Below are positions 34,401-46,687 of a stretch of 64,000 bases of DNA, piece by piece; position 1 is the first letter of the stretch; every line of letters begins with the position of its first letter. The translations under genes and the position numbers were made by a program. Origin of the DNA: Heliopora coerulea (lineage: Eukaryota; Cnidaria; Anthozoa; Scleralcyonacea; Helioporidae); NCBI GenBank assembly GCA_030142905.1, contig JASJOG010000076.1:1299501-1363500 (forward strand), read 5' to 3'. Under the pieces are notes generated by a model, which did not search any database, had not been told where the DNA came from, and saw nothing but the letters and a program-made list of their open reading frames with translations.

Positions 34401-37400
34401 CTTTTGTTGTTGCTAGTTTGTTCGTTCACTCGTTTATTTGCTTGTCTGATTGAGTTTTAGTTTGCAAACTTTCTTGTTCCATTCACAAAGTAGGCTTATT
34501 TGATCAAAGCTCAGACTACTCATCCATTGTTTGTCTATACTAATCTAACTATTGACACTGCCGTTTATTTATTTAATTACTTATTTATTTGTTTATTTAC
34601 CTATTGGTTCAGACGAAAAATTCAACCAAGAGATCGTATTCCCAACGCGTGACGGCAATAATTATTGTGAACAGGAGATAGTAAGAACAAGTAAGACTAC
34701 TAGTTTATCAATTTGTTTCTGGTTAAAGATGCCATCGCTTGCGAAGATCCACATTCTGAGTCTGCTGAGTGCTTCAACCTTGCTTACACGAGTAATGTTA
34801 CAGTCAGATGGCGAACTATTTTATAGTGGTGAGAGGTATGTAATATTCGCATATTTTACTTTATGTACGAAGTAGAAGGAGAGCTTTTTAATTATCATGG
34901 CAATGTGATGATTGGTCATTGTCGTACCAAAGAAAGTCCAACATTACTGTCATCATAACAACAAACGACAAAGAAAGTAAATAAGTAAAGGGTCTTTATA
35001 CTAGATAACTCTATCAGCTACCTAAGCTGTTCTAGCTAAAGGTCCAGTAAGGTCCACCCCTCATGGGTTCAGTGATACTACAGGAGGAAACCAGAGTACC
35101 CAGAGAAAACCTGCGATGTTTGGTAGAGTCAAATTGGACAACACTCTTCTCACATGGGGCAAAGGTAATTTTCAATCAGATAACTGCATGGAGCCGGAAT
35201 CGAACCCTAAACACAGTAGTGAGAGATAAGTGCTCTACCACTGTGCCACCAGGTAAAAAGAAATGTTGATGAAAAAGTAATAGCAAGCGAAGAACCAGGC
35301 TGGAATCTTAATCTTAGGACGAATATCAATGCGCAGCACAAGACACGGAACAAAGCCATAGAATATGATAAGATTTATTAAACTTCTGAACTTCTCGTAA
35401 GGGAAAGCCTCCTAATTTTCAAAGTTAAACCCTCTCACTTGGCCTTCGGCGAATAATTGTTAATTGTTTGATCTTTGACAAGAGTTAAGCATTTCTTCTC
35501 TATTCTGTATAGGTTAATTATCTGAAGGTTTTTGATTCCCAATTCCTAGTAGGCATTATTACCTCATGGGACACCGAAGCCTTCAACATCTCATTTCTTT
35601 TAACACTACATATCAATATGATAAGAGATACACGATGCAAATGGAGATAATTTAGTACTGTAATTTACTAAAAGAGGTTTTTCAAATTTTCGTCGCCCTA
35701 CCACATGATCAGAAATATAGTCAGGCTACTGCATATAAGTCCAAAACTATGGATAAATTATAATAAAATACATGTCGATAAAGTCGTAAGAGATGAGATA
35801 TGTAAATATAACACAACTATATCAAAAAATATGAAAGACCAAGAGAAACTTATACTATAGAAGTGGAGTTAGCATAAAATTCTACTGTTACCAAGAATGT
35901 TACGGAAGGACACATCTATTAGACATATCTATGTGATTTATATTTAGACTCTATGACGCGAGTACAAAATTGCAAAGTGGCTCCTGGAACTTCTTAAGTA
36001 TTACTTGGCGAAACTCGGACGGCCGCACGAAGTTGTTTATAAATGGTCAAAACATGGCGTCGAAAAGTAATATTGACAAAAATGTGGAGCATCCGGAAAA
36101 TATGACTTGTTTAATTGGCAAAAGTATAAACAATCAATTCTCCCTCAAGGGTTCTTTAGCTCATGTGAATGTGTGGAGTACGTCCCTTCCTAGCAATACC
36201 ATTAATGCACTGTCGTTAGGTGCATCCAATGTCCTTGGAAATTTGGTTAACATGCAAGAACTGAAACTAAGAGGTGCTGTAGAAGCCAACATAAGAACAA
36301 TTGTATACACACCAGGTAGGTTAAGAAAAAAATTTATGTATTTTAGAGGTTCTCATCAGAATCACGGAAATCTTCAGTAGTTACAAAAGATAATTTGAAT
36401 AAACATTTTCTTTCGTCAGTAGAAGCTACTAAAAGTTTGAGCTGTTGCAACAACTAAACAAAATAAATTGTCCTATGAAAATTCACTTGGTTGTCTTTCA
36501 TATCCAATGGTACGATCTTTATCAAACACATTCCAGCTTACAATGCCAGTAAATTTCGAAGGAACACCCCCTCAATCAACAAAAATCATAGCGATTATTT
36601 TTCTCTGATCTGGTGTCCCAAATAATATTTCTCATTGTTTGACAGGCTGTCTGTAGTTTTACAGTACGAAGTAGCCCGGTTAAACCCTTCCTGTAAATTT
36701 TAAAATCTTTAAAAGAAAATGACATAAACATTGGCAAAAATACAAGTTAGACACCAAACATGGTCGGTCCGTACGTGGTAAACTTTTCTTCGGTCTTTTC
36801 TGCACGCATTTCGGACCCATTACGTCGAAAACTTTGGCCAATGTTTTACCTCTACAGACGCCCCGCCTGGAGTATCAGGTATACGTAGGGATGCCTGTTT
36901 TGTTACCGTTCTGGCTCACCAAATGGTCTACTACAGTTTGAAGCAACTTCTCAAATGTCTCGTTAGAGAAGTTTGAAGCTTTCACAGTCTGGTTGCCGGC
37001 CTCGTCCTTTACCCCGTCATTGTACGAAGTGAGCGGGCTCATTTAACAGTCTAACCAGATGAATTCAACCTGGATGAACAGGCCAGAATGATGGCGCGTT
37101 TCCATATAATTACATGCAAATTTTGGCTTACTTTTAGTGAGGTCATCACTGTTCGTAGGGCTGGCTCGCTTAAAGGGCTGATGCTGTGCGCGGGTTAGCT
37201 TAACTTCCGTAATGGGCACCGTACGGCTTACATGACCAAGGTTTGCTTAAAAAAATATTGCTGCAGCTATTCCAAGGAAGCTGAAGGCTGTCCGCACATT
37301 TTAATTTGTTCCAGCTTTATTTTTGCATAAAATATTAAAGAAACCTGGTTACTAGTTTGTAAGTAATGTTTGGCGTGTTTCACTGAAAATTTTAGTACAG

Positions 37401-38250
37401 AAATTTAAACTTTCTTTTGAATAGTGAAATACGTCATTTAAATATCTTCACTGACTTTAATTCCTGATCATAATCAAAAATAACAACAAAAAGGACAACG
37501 TGACTAGACCTGACCTTTACTTGACTCCATTCGTCCACAATTGTTGTTGTGGTAATCATGGAACGTAGACACCTGCCGCCGTCATTGCACGAAACCATTT
37601 CCAAATTTCAAAGTTTTCAAAACTTGTCATATGAAAAGGTGTGTTACCGTTTTTAACATAAAAGGTTTTCAACCAAGTTTGCATGGTTAGAATGCTGGAG
37701 TTACGGTTAGGAGAGAAAGGCAGCTTGGGAACGGCGTACGTTCCTTTGGGTAACCCATCATTTGCAACCGCGGGGGTCGATTAATGCAGCGTCGCCGTCT
37801 GTGAGTTCACCCCACCCGCCCAACATAGTTTGTATCACTCGCCCATGCACCTACCCACCGCCACACACGCATTGATAGTTAACTAACTGATTCAAAAGGT
37901 CATTTTTCGCCATATCATTAACCATTTCTTCGTTTCAGTCCACGCGTTTTGCTTCTCTGTTCATGTTCTCACTTCAACAAGATCTCAGTAATTTCTCCTC
38001 GTTTACCTTCTTGTTAGATTATGTGGTGCAGAAAAAGAGAGATAACTATTGCAATACCGAGAAAAGAGCAGCACTGGACAAAAAGTGTCCAGGAAAACCT
38101 GCCTATGCAAGACTTGGTGAGGCCAGTGACAAGGTCGGACAGAGCAAATGGCGATGTTATTGTGAAAATGTTCTTCATGCAGATAAAAGCACCCTGGAGG
38201 TCAGAAGCACAAAGCTAGTAGCAGTCGACCAACTGAGTGACATTTTCTAA
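25449..38250 (+). CDS. Secreted PAN-EGF-EGF-(pentraxin/LamG-like)x3 protein
   Basis: A predicted secreted multidomain protein, probably a lectin-like adhesion or immune factor (inference). Exons: 25449-25520, 27052-27369, 28077-28122, 28538-28648, 30613-30729, 31169-31391, 31955-32349, 32793-33033, 33885-34279, 34613-34835, 35948-36315 and 38018-38250; phases join to 913 aa. The order is: a hydrophobic leader split between exons 1 and 2 ([19 protein letters not shown]), a PAN/apple domain (about 45-130, with [18 protein letters not shown]), a Pro-rich linker, two EGF domains (146-182 and 183-221; CRNGGKC, CQNGGTC), three concanavalin-like pentraxin/LamG domains (222-427, 428-639, 640-836; [39 protein letters not shown]), and a 77-residue Cys-containing tail. 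Each pentraxin-like domain is an exon pair of the same phase class (1-2, 2-1). Exon 1 is the least certain part. No transmembrane segment is seen after the leader. Confidence 0.85.
25521..27051. other. First intron of the PAN-EGF-pentraxin gene
   Basis: AT-rich with poly(A)- and poly(T)-like tracts near 25835-25868 and 26617-26641. I see no gene. Confidence 0.6.
29145..29974. mobile_element. pogo/Tigger-like DNA transposon, internally deleted
   Basis: The ends are inverted (CAGTACAATCCCGATAATTC at left; the complement of the right end starts CAGTTGAACCCCGATAATTC) and are flanked by TA on both sides (29143-29144, 29975-29976). A short open frame at 29398-29541 ends [12 protein letters not shown], similar to the C-terminus of Tigger/jerky-type transposases. 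The catalytic DDE part is missing. It is inserted within the LINE. Confidence 0.75.
29813..29972. repeat. 80-bp tandem duplication of the transposon end
   Basis: Two near-identical 80-bp units, 29813-29892 and 29893-29972, each end in the GGGGTTCAAC terminal sequence. The element therefore has a doubled right terminus. Confidence 0.85.
35060..35256 (-). mobile_element. tRNA-derived SINE
   Basis: On the minus strand, GGTGGCACAGTGGTAGAGC (box A) is followed about 35 nt later by GGGTTCGATTCCGG (box B). A tRNA-unrelated tail extends to about 35060. It lies in intron 10 of the PAN-EGF-pentraxin gene. Confidence 0.65.
36316..38017. other. Last intron of the PAN-EGF-pentraxin gene
   Basis: It contains degenerate sub-repeats around TACGAAGTAGCCCGG, TACGAAGTGAGCGGG and GGCTGGCTCGCTTAAAG (36660-37200), probably an old unclassified repeat. 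No gene is seen. Confidence 0.4.
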
Positions 38251-38963
38251 GAAATTTCACAATACTTTCGTGGAACTGTCGGGTTAACGCTAAGGGTTTC
38301 AAATTTAGCAATTGAAAGACTTCTCTCAAGATGTTCCAAGATTGACAAACAGAAAGATGAAACACGGAAGTCAGTGAGAGATGTGGTGTGGCCAGCTTGG
38401 TAAAGATGGAACAGAATAGTGAAATGTGAAAGGTTAACCGTAAGCTGCCAGTTAGAGTAGAAATTCCGAAGTGACTCGAGAGGGTTCGGAAAATTGACGT
38501 AAGGCACGTTTTCCCTAGTTGGTAGATGTCAGTCGATGAAACTGAACACAAGATTGTAATTGCTTATTATGAGACCAACACTGGTTATATTTGATTGTAA
38601 GAATTTTATTAAGGACCTTAAGAAAAGTTGCAGCTGAAATATTGGTTTCCCAATGTCAAGATTACTTGAAGAAGGAATAGTAATGACGAGATCAAATCAC
38701 GCTGGTTCCCATAACCACCACGGCAAACTAAAAAATGGAGGCCCAAATCCTGGGATATTCGTACTGTACTTTAAGGTTATCCAACACTACGTTGATGGTT
38801 TCTTCGAAGTCGTTCATGACTGTCGATATATCAGTAAGCTACACGGAAGTCGAAGTATCTGGATCATGTGCAATCCGAGTTTCCCAGAAACTGGAACATC
38901 CATGCATTGTCTTTTAGCAGAACCTTTCGACTTCATATGTGTGGAAGAAGCCGTGGGAAGGAG

Positions 38964-39005
38964 AATAAAATTTTAGTTTAGCATGTAACGACATCTAGTA
39001 ATAAA
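38964..39005 (+). terminator. Candidate poly(A) signals, PAN-EGF-pentraxin gene
   Basis: Two AATAAA hexamers, at 38964-38969 and 39000-39005, lie about 715-750 nt after the stop codon. Confidence 0.4.
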
Positions 39006-39918
39006 ATCAGTTAGACAGTATTAAAGAACAAATGCAACGGTTTTGAGGCACTTTGAGTCACTCGCGTGTTTTCGCTGCGAACACATTTGAATCACAAATC
39101 TTAAATCCGCAATGTCATAATTGGCCAATTTAAACTTACACGTTCAAGAAAACTGTGGATTTTAAAACACGGCAGTTTAATGTATGGTCGAAAACCGCGT
39201 AAACGGTTACACTGTCCGTGACGTAAAAATGAGGCTCGTTAATCATGTCACAAATTTCGAAATTTCTTCACTACGCTAACCAAGCACTAAGAAATGACCC
39301 TTCCAGAGTGTTTCTCCACAAATACTACGATGAAGAACGGTCTGAGCCTCCAAAGACAGAATCGAAAATTATTTTGCATTTGACCTTTCATAGAGGTAAA
39401 GCTCGTTAATATGCTACAAATCAAGTTTTATTTACTCACGTCACTGGTATTTTCAGTTCAATACATTTGTAAGCTAGTTAACAATTTGGAGATTTGTAAA
39501 TGATATGAAATATTTGCAAATATTAAACTGATTTCCATCCGCACTTACTCTACTATCCCACGAATATACACAAAACCTTTCAGAATTGACTTATTATTTT
39601 AAGAAACAGACTCCATGAAGGAGTACCATCTAGTTTAGTTGACATTGACTTTAAGATTAACTTTGAGATCGACTTCAGCTGAGATTAACAAGAAGTTCGT
39701 TGTGTCCTTAGCTACAGTTAATAGACGATAGGGAAATGGTTTGGAGCCAGTGTATACATCCACGTGAGTTACAAGGCCAGGAAGACGGCAATAAAGAAAA
39801 AAAAAAAGGACGCATGCAGTCACTGTCCAAAAGGTAATCATTTACAGCTAGGATCCTTTTTGCACAGCGGGCAACACAAAACTTTTCCATGTTGACACCA
39901 TTCGCATGCTAGATCGTG

Positions 39919-40163
39919 TTAATAACAATATCTGCTGGCAAACTTACAGCAACCGCTGTAGTTACTACAACATCCTCGATCGCCACCATAGAAATACCAT
40001 CCACTGTAGTACTTCAAACCCCAGCCTGCTTTTTGCATTCTTTACGTGGACCACCAATGCGCCGTAGAGCAGCAGCTTTGGCAGAATTACCTCTCGGTTC
40101 AACGTATTCGTAGAAGAAACACCATGATAGATTTAGGATAAGCACTACACGCAGGACGTCCAT
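39919..40163 (-). pseudogene. Broken small cysteine-rich secreted peptide gene
   Basis: From ATG at 40163 the frame encodes a hydrophobic leader (VLRVVLILNLSWCFF) and a basic, Ala-rich propeptide-like region, then hits TGA just after an ECKK motif. One frame over, without a break, follows a Tyr/Gly-rich stretch with two CC pairs and a terminal Cys, then TAA at 39919. A one-base length change in the A5 run of TGCAAAAAG (minus strand) separates the halves. The intact form would be about 81 residues with six mature cysteines, the size and layout of cnidarian small cysteine-rich or defensin/toxin-like peptides. The family is not identified. A sequencing error cannot be excluded. Confidence 0.5.
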
Positions 40164-40967
40164 GGCTAGTCAACAACACACTTTAAAAAAAACATTAAAA
40201 ACAAGCTGTGATAAGAAATATACGGGGCAGTGGCTATAAGAGGTCTGAATACTGAAATCGTCCAGTTTGATTGGTTCGCAAGTGGTGGACATTTCCGGTA
40301 TTCGTCCATTGAGAGGTAAAATTTAATATTATCTGAATGCAGACCTCATGCTCGGATAGTTGTTCGTTAGTATTCAAAATTTTCCACGGTGCTGCTGAAG
40401 CAGTGAAGTAACTCTTTGTTTTATAAACTAAGATATTCAAATGAGCTTGAAGTTTCTCAGCTCAGGATGTCACATCCAGGACCAAACCATGCTTGTTTGT
40501 TTATGAAATATTTTCAGCTGATCTTGGTTTAATTTCAGGGTAAGTACTTTGATGTCAATTGCACTTGGTGAAGGGAATTTACTGAAGCTCACTCCACAAG
40601 GTTCACCACTTTACTTCTCACTACGAGCTGTGTGTAATACTAACAGACCAGTTTGCTAATGCCCAGGCTCCCAACGTATCAAGGCCAGAGCCAGTTCACT
40701 CAGGGAAGCACAAAGGAAAAAGCAACGTATGCAAGTCGCTGTATTTTAGAACCACCTTTTCCCGCCATCATGGTTTACGTCGGTTGGCCACAAACCATTA
40801 ATAAGGACTTCTTTGTTTACTGTTTACTCGCAGAGGAAGCACTTGAGAAGGCCGGAATCATTCATCGAGATTAACGGCTGCTGCTGCTGAATTCAGTATT
40901 CTTAATTATTTATTTTTATTTATTTTTATTTTTTTTTCATTTTGGCAATTTACCAACCTTACTCTTT

Positions 40968-41200
40968 TTACATTTCATAGCACACTGCCCCAAGAAAAAC
41001 AGAAATTTTGTAAGAGTTGTTTACCAAAACACGTCGTGCCTTTTCCGTTTCACCTTGACAAGTTTGAATTCCACAGGGCAACCTTCCATTCTTGTTAACT
41101 GCAGCGGAAAGGCCCCTTATTCCAAATCCAGTATTACTGCCTTGTAAGGGTCTGCACCTCGTTACAATCGGTCCGCTGTATTTATGACACACTCCTGCTT
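40968..41200 (-). CDS. Candidate exon of unknown secreted-type protein
   Basis: An open minus-strand frame preceded by an acceptor-like AATAAGCAG encodes a Cys-containing, protein-like stretch (VTRCRPLQGSN, RLPCGIQTCQGETEK). It ends at a stop or at a GTAAAC donor near 41020. I recognise no family and no certain upstream exon. Confidence 0.2.
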
Positions 41201-44200
41201 ATTGGACATAGATGTTTATGTTCCATAAAACTGGGCGTACAGCCGGGAAATTTTGAAGAAGAAAAAAAGGCCACGTTGACACTGTAGCAGAAACTAGCGA
41301 GCCAATTACCATGCTAATTACCAAAGATTTCTTCGTCGAATCACGCGTTTTGTCTCCGACTGTCAATATATAATTATAAATACAGAATTACAACAACCTT
41401 AGAACTCCAATTCAAATGAAAGTCGTCAACTATTGCCAAAACAGAGCTGTTAGCACGCAGTTAGCCCAAGTTTTATCCACGTTAAAAGCTAACTAGCTCA
41501 GATCAACGTCTGCTCAAGCCGAGAGCACCTCTTCCAAGTTGCCTGAACGTGAAGGACGTAGATTAATCCGAAACCACAATCTCTGACATCTGCTCGAGAT
41601 TCATCAAATAGGCTCTTGTGGAGGATGCGTTAAATGGTGATTACTTCGCGTTTGTTGAATACGGAAATTAGCATCCGCAGGCAGCACAAAAACGTATCAG
41701 TATATTTGTGGAGCTAGTATTCATAATTTCTCTAAAGTTTTTTACCTTTATATCGTTCGCACGAACTCTGTTCCTCCTTTGCTTATTTGCCAAAACGACA
41801 GTACCACACTGCTCCTATCAACCTCGTACAAGTAGGTTGAGTTCCGATTGCTTATGTAACATCACTCTGGGTCACATGTTCGGAAATGAAAGATTTACCG
41901 GTATTTTATGCTTCATTAAGTCGTATAAGATGTAGAAAGTTGAGCTTGCGGAAAATTTCATTGCACTAATACGTGTAGGAAATTTCAATAACCATTGAGA
42001 ATTTGAATTAAATACAAAACAACAGTAACTCGAACGACAGAAATGATTTCTACTGTCAACGTTGGAATAACTTGCAGTCATCATTTCATTGGTTAAAAAA
42101 ATAGGCAAACTGTGTGTGCAACAGCCGAGATAGGTGATATAAAGTAGGAAAGGTGATTTTTAGGATTACACAACCCAAATGTTTTGTTCATGTAGGAATT
42201 TGCTGAAATGCTTGCTTTACTTTTTAATTTTAGTTGTAAATTTTATGCATAACATGTGTACGTTGAAAATTGTGCGAAGAGGAGTTTCCTCTTCTGGCAG
42301 TGAGAGATGTTTATACACACAGTCCTGTAGTTAGGTGAATCGAACTTGACTTCAGTTCTTATATTGTTTTGCCTGCTATTTTAAGCATGGTAAATAATTT
42401 TGTCACATCTAAGCATATCATAACATTCAAATTTAGAATTTACTTAGAAGCCAAGACAATGATAGCTGTTCCTTTGCATTTTAAGAAGCTGTAATACGAC
42501 CGAAGTCTAGATCTGTATTGCTCAACCGACACCAAAGAGTGTTTTCACCAAAGAGTGCTGTCTCCCTATCCCTTTGCCATTTTAATGTATGAGCGGAAGA
42601 ACTGATAATGGGAGAACTATTACTTCGTATCAGTTTCGATACGTCATATTTTCAAGCAAACGAACTCTGACCGAAAGGTTCGTCAACGAATTAACCACTT
42701 CGATCATAGGTAATATGGTTATCTAATATGTAATCTCATGTAGTAACGATCTTCATTAATAAGGCTTTTCGAGAATCTCTTCGTTCAGTCATAATACCAG
42801 CTAAGCTGGTTGAAGCGTGACGTCTTTGTATGCTGATGAGGCCTGATTTCAATGTCGATCAGTGCAATCACAAAGGTTCCCTGGTTAAGCTCTGGTTTTA
42901 CCATGGCTTTCACCATGCGTGTCGGCCGGCCACATGGCATGCCAAGGTGTTGGGGGGTGCGATATGTCCATTGATCCAAGCTCTGATGGAAAAGATGGTC
43001 ACCGAAACACATTGGTTTCATAATTTCACCGATGGCTTCGTTTCAGTTTCCAATTAGTTACTTAAAGCGTGAGGTCTTCACATGGATGGACCCTTGCCAA
43101 AATATCGAACAGTGCAATTACAACAGTTCCCATGGTTATTTTATCATGCGTGAAGAGCTTAAGCAAGGAAAACCTAACCGAAATGAAAACCAGTGCTAAC
43201 ACACGAGTTTCATTTAAAATATAACGAATGCTATTAATCACAAACATAAAGCTTTACTGTAATCTTTACAATTTTTCCACGGGTAAAACGTATGGACTCC
43301 AGGCTGTGGTCATCCGTCTGACTGACCACAAACGGATTGACTGTTCTATAGAAGGCTAATCACTAGTTTCATGACTTTGGGGATGAATTCTAACGAAAAT
43401 ATCTATCACTAGAGGCCAGTCTCCGTAGATAACCGTCAAACCTAGGATAATTGGAAACCACCACCATTGAAAAACCTCATGAGGACCAAGGTATATCACA
43501 TTCCAAACTTTCTGCTGCCAATTCACCAACTCATTTGCATGAATGGCAAATCAGAATATGGGCAAGTAATGAAAACAGGATTAGACAAGATAAAACAATT
43601 TAAAGACCTTGAAGCAAAAGAAAAGCAAAAGAAGCAATAGGTAGCAGATACACTGCAGACTGTATGAAACATTTCAACCCACTTATGGTTGCTGCTCTTA
43701 ATATGGGTACAGTGTTCACTTGAAAAGTTACCAACCATAAGAAAAATCTTTGTGTAAATATTGGTCTGTCAGCTACCTCAGGGTACAAACTATGATGCAG
43801 TGCCTCAAGGTCCATGCAAAAACACCCAGGACAGAATGTGAAGACTGAGGAAATGATGTTAACCACGTTCTTGTAATGGGTCCTAGTTCTTTTAAGTTTC
43901 TATTCTAAATTCTGTTTAACAGTGTGCTGGCATAAAGGTGAAACATACTTGAAAGAGCTGAAACAATAGAAGCAACAAGACAACACTCCACTGAATAATA
44001 ATGACAGCAGGTTGTGAGTTCATACCCTCCAAAGGTCATTTGCATTTAAACAAGAACTCAGCTGAATAACATATAGATGAACAGAATGGCCATGATTTCA
44101 CACCTCAAATAGTTAGAAGAGACTGATACCAGAAAGACCAAATGCTAAAATTCTTGGCTTTTTTCTCAAGATGAACTAAACTTAATTATTACACAATTAT

Positions 44201-44453
44201 TTAGGGTAGGTTTTCTTTTTTATAAATAGTTAATTACATAAACTAAATTTAAATTCCCTAATTTAAATCATACTTTGTAAACAGCAACTTTGCCCAATAA
44301 AGCTATATGGCACAAGAAACCTGGTAGTCAAGCAAAGCTGCACAGAACTTGGTTGCATTTCATACCTTACAACATACATTGCAGTAATGTCTAACTAAAG
44401 ATATGAAGGACTAAGGCAAAATAACTCACCTTGTCTATTTCCTCCTCAGTCGT

Positions 44454-46475
44454 TTAGAAAAAGTTATTTCATCTTTATTTTTGATACCATAACTATAAAT
44501 GAAAGATTTTTGCAATTTCACAATTGATCAACACAGCACTGCAGTGTCTGATGCTTCAAAAGCCTCTTTCTAAGATGCAGGTACTAGGTATTCCATGACA
44601 ATGTAACTTTATATTAAAAAAATAAAAGCAATTCTTACTCTTTAATGGGTTTTTCATCATCACTTAATTTTTCTCCCTTGAAGACTAACCAGTAAGTTCT
44701 CCATACATATCTCCTTAATTTTCAGAGAAGAATAAAACACTTTGAAGTAAATCAATGTTTCTATACAGGATGGAAAGGTTACTTTTAATGTAAGTTATCC
44801 AACAGGAAATTAGGGATCTTGAACAAATTGTGCAACTGTCCAACCAGTACTAGCTCATAGCCAGCATCAAATGGTATGTGAAGGGAAATGATAAATCCAG
44901 ACAGCCAACAATGTAGAAGTTACGAGTCCATGTACCTATTTGAAGCTAATGCATTTTTAGGTTTCAGGGGACTCAACTTTACTAAGCCCTTCTAACTGTT
45001 CCTACTTGGTTACTACACTTTACTTTAATTTTGCCCACCTAATTTATGGACTTTAATTTATTTTAGGTAATCCATTCTGGGACATTACTGTTTTAGAATT
45101 GATTTATTTGGTATAATTTTCTTAAACAACACAGGCAATAGCTAATGGTTTCTCATGCAATTTGGTAAAACCATGCAGAAGTAAGTTCTTAAAAGACTAT
45201 CAAAACAGCATGAGTCTGAAGGACAAGTACTAAAGGAGGTTATTTAGAAACTCACAAATGTGTGTTCTTCTAAATTACATGAGAAACCATGCTATTGTCA
45301 ATTAATAACATGCACAAAATTAAAAGGAATACAGTATTGAAAAAGATAATTCAGTGCAAATTAGTGTAACCTTTTCATTTTGCATTGTTTTACCCGAACG
45401 CACTGCTCTCAGCCAATCAGAATCTCAATCAAGAAATTTTTTTATGTATATTATTACAATATTTACAACCCTTGAATTAATTATGACACCAAACATATAA
45501 GTGGAAATAACTACAGAAAAGATTATCAATTCACAGTGTATTGACCAAAATTACTTCTTCAGAACCCTCAACTTCCTTGTTATGTCTTAATTTTTTTAAG
45601 TACTTCTAAACCACCCAGTCAAGAAATTTAAGCTTGCAATAATGTTGCAGAAAATTAGTCAAATTTCCAGGATAATATTTGACTCATGCTGTTATTAGTG
45701 GCCTTGTTTCTAATGTGAGTTTGAGCCAGCAGGAGCTGTTAGTTGTTACTACTGCAAGGATAATGTCTGGATACATCTGCAAGATTTTGGGAATTATTAA
45801 AGTGGTGTGTTTTCCATCAATATTGCTTTCTTGTGTGGGAAGTGGGACCTCTGACACATTCCCTCTTCTTGATCTGCTATGCACTAGGACTGTATTCTAT
45901 GGACAACCCCTCCAGATGTCAACATAGAGCCATTCACCAGAGGTCTATTGAGTACCATCAATGTGACCATTGACTATGAAATGCTTATTTTATGCATTTT
46001 CCAGGAAAACTATTAAACTTTTACAGCAAAAAATTCTTCTGTTCTACCAAAACTTTGAGGCCATAAAAGTGTTTGATTTTATTTACCAGCTAATAAATGT
46101 TGTTCTTCCCTCTCTCATTTGTTTCAGAGTCAAATGGCGTTGAATCGCCTTTTTTAAATCTTTCACTTTGGCTCCTTGCAATATAACCACGGCTGGAAAA
46201 AAAATAATCAAACTCAGTAAAATTATTTAATCCAAATGCAGAATAAAACAGAAGATAATAGGAAACTTACGTAAAACAGTGCCTCTTTCATCTTGCTGCC
46301 TCACATTCACTGTCATGGCACGCCCATACTCCAATGCAATTTGTGAATTTACTTCTTCTACAGTTGGTTCACTGTGCAAATCACCCAACAAAGGGTCTTT
46401 TACCAATTCAGAGAGAACATTCAAGGATAAAGCCATGAATTCGGAATGTGAAAACTGCTCACTGTCGTTCGCCAT
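44454..46475 (-). CDS. SNRNP25: U11/U12 small nuclear ribonucleoprotein 25 kDa
   Basis: A ubiquitin-fold protein of the U11/U12 di-snRNP, which recognises U12-type introns. Exons: 46475-46271, 46192-46087, 44713-44639 and 44493-44454. Landmarks: VEEVNSQIALEYGRAMTV in exon 1, VKDLKKAIQRH in exon 2, RYVWRTYWLVFKGEKL in exon 3 and DYGIKNKDEITF in exon 4. These match the whole human protein in order. The last exon is odd: a T6 run puts TAA (44456-44454) directly after DEITFF. With one T fewer, the frame would run on through the basic tail expected for this family to TAG at 44435. The protein is therefore truncated by a few residues, or the assembly has a homopolymer error. It is divergent with the FKBP11-like gene, 212 bp away. 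Confidence 0.92.
44714..46086. other. SNRNP25 intron 2
   Basis: A 1.37-kb AT-rich intron. I see no gene or repeat of note; the 45679-45927 open frame is not protein-like. Confidence 0.6.
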
Positions 46476-46687
46476 GTTTCAACGATCATGTGAGTACATT
46501 TGTGGATAACAGAGAACATTAAGCCCAATTACAATTACCGCTCACCTTGTCCTCGTCATGATATGTGATCTCCAATGTTCCATCACTTGGGGTTCTATTC
46601 TTAGATTAGATAGGATCTTGTAATCTGGTGATTTTATCTTGCCTAAGTCTGGTTATCAGTTGTGTGAATTTTGGGAAAGTTGAGGCC
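46476..46687. promoter_or_regulatory. Bidirectional promoter region, SNRNP25 / FKBP11
   Basis: This 212-bp gap between divergent start codons is the shortest of the three divergent pairs here. No TATA box is evident. Confidence 0.55.

Larger units (their letters stand above)
38251..44453. other. Gene-poor region
   Basis: This 6.2-kb stretch lies between the end of the PAN-EGF-pentraxin gene and the 3' end of SNRNP25. Apart from the broken cysteine-rich peptide gene (39919-40163) and a weak candidate exon (40968-41200) I find nothing recognisable. The open frame 38653-38976 has no known domain and probably lies in 3' UTR. Confidence 0.6.

Noticed and set aside
35180..35256. Functional tRNA gene on the minus strand
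   Set aside because: Box A and box B are good, but no closed acceptor stem or anticodon arm can be drawn and a non-tRNA tail follows. A SINE is more likely.
38653..38976. Possible 107-residue gene
   Set aside because: It lies between the stop and the candidate poly(A) signals of the upstream gene, with no recognisable motif.
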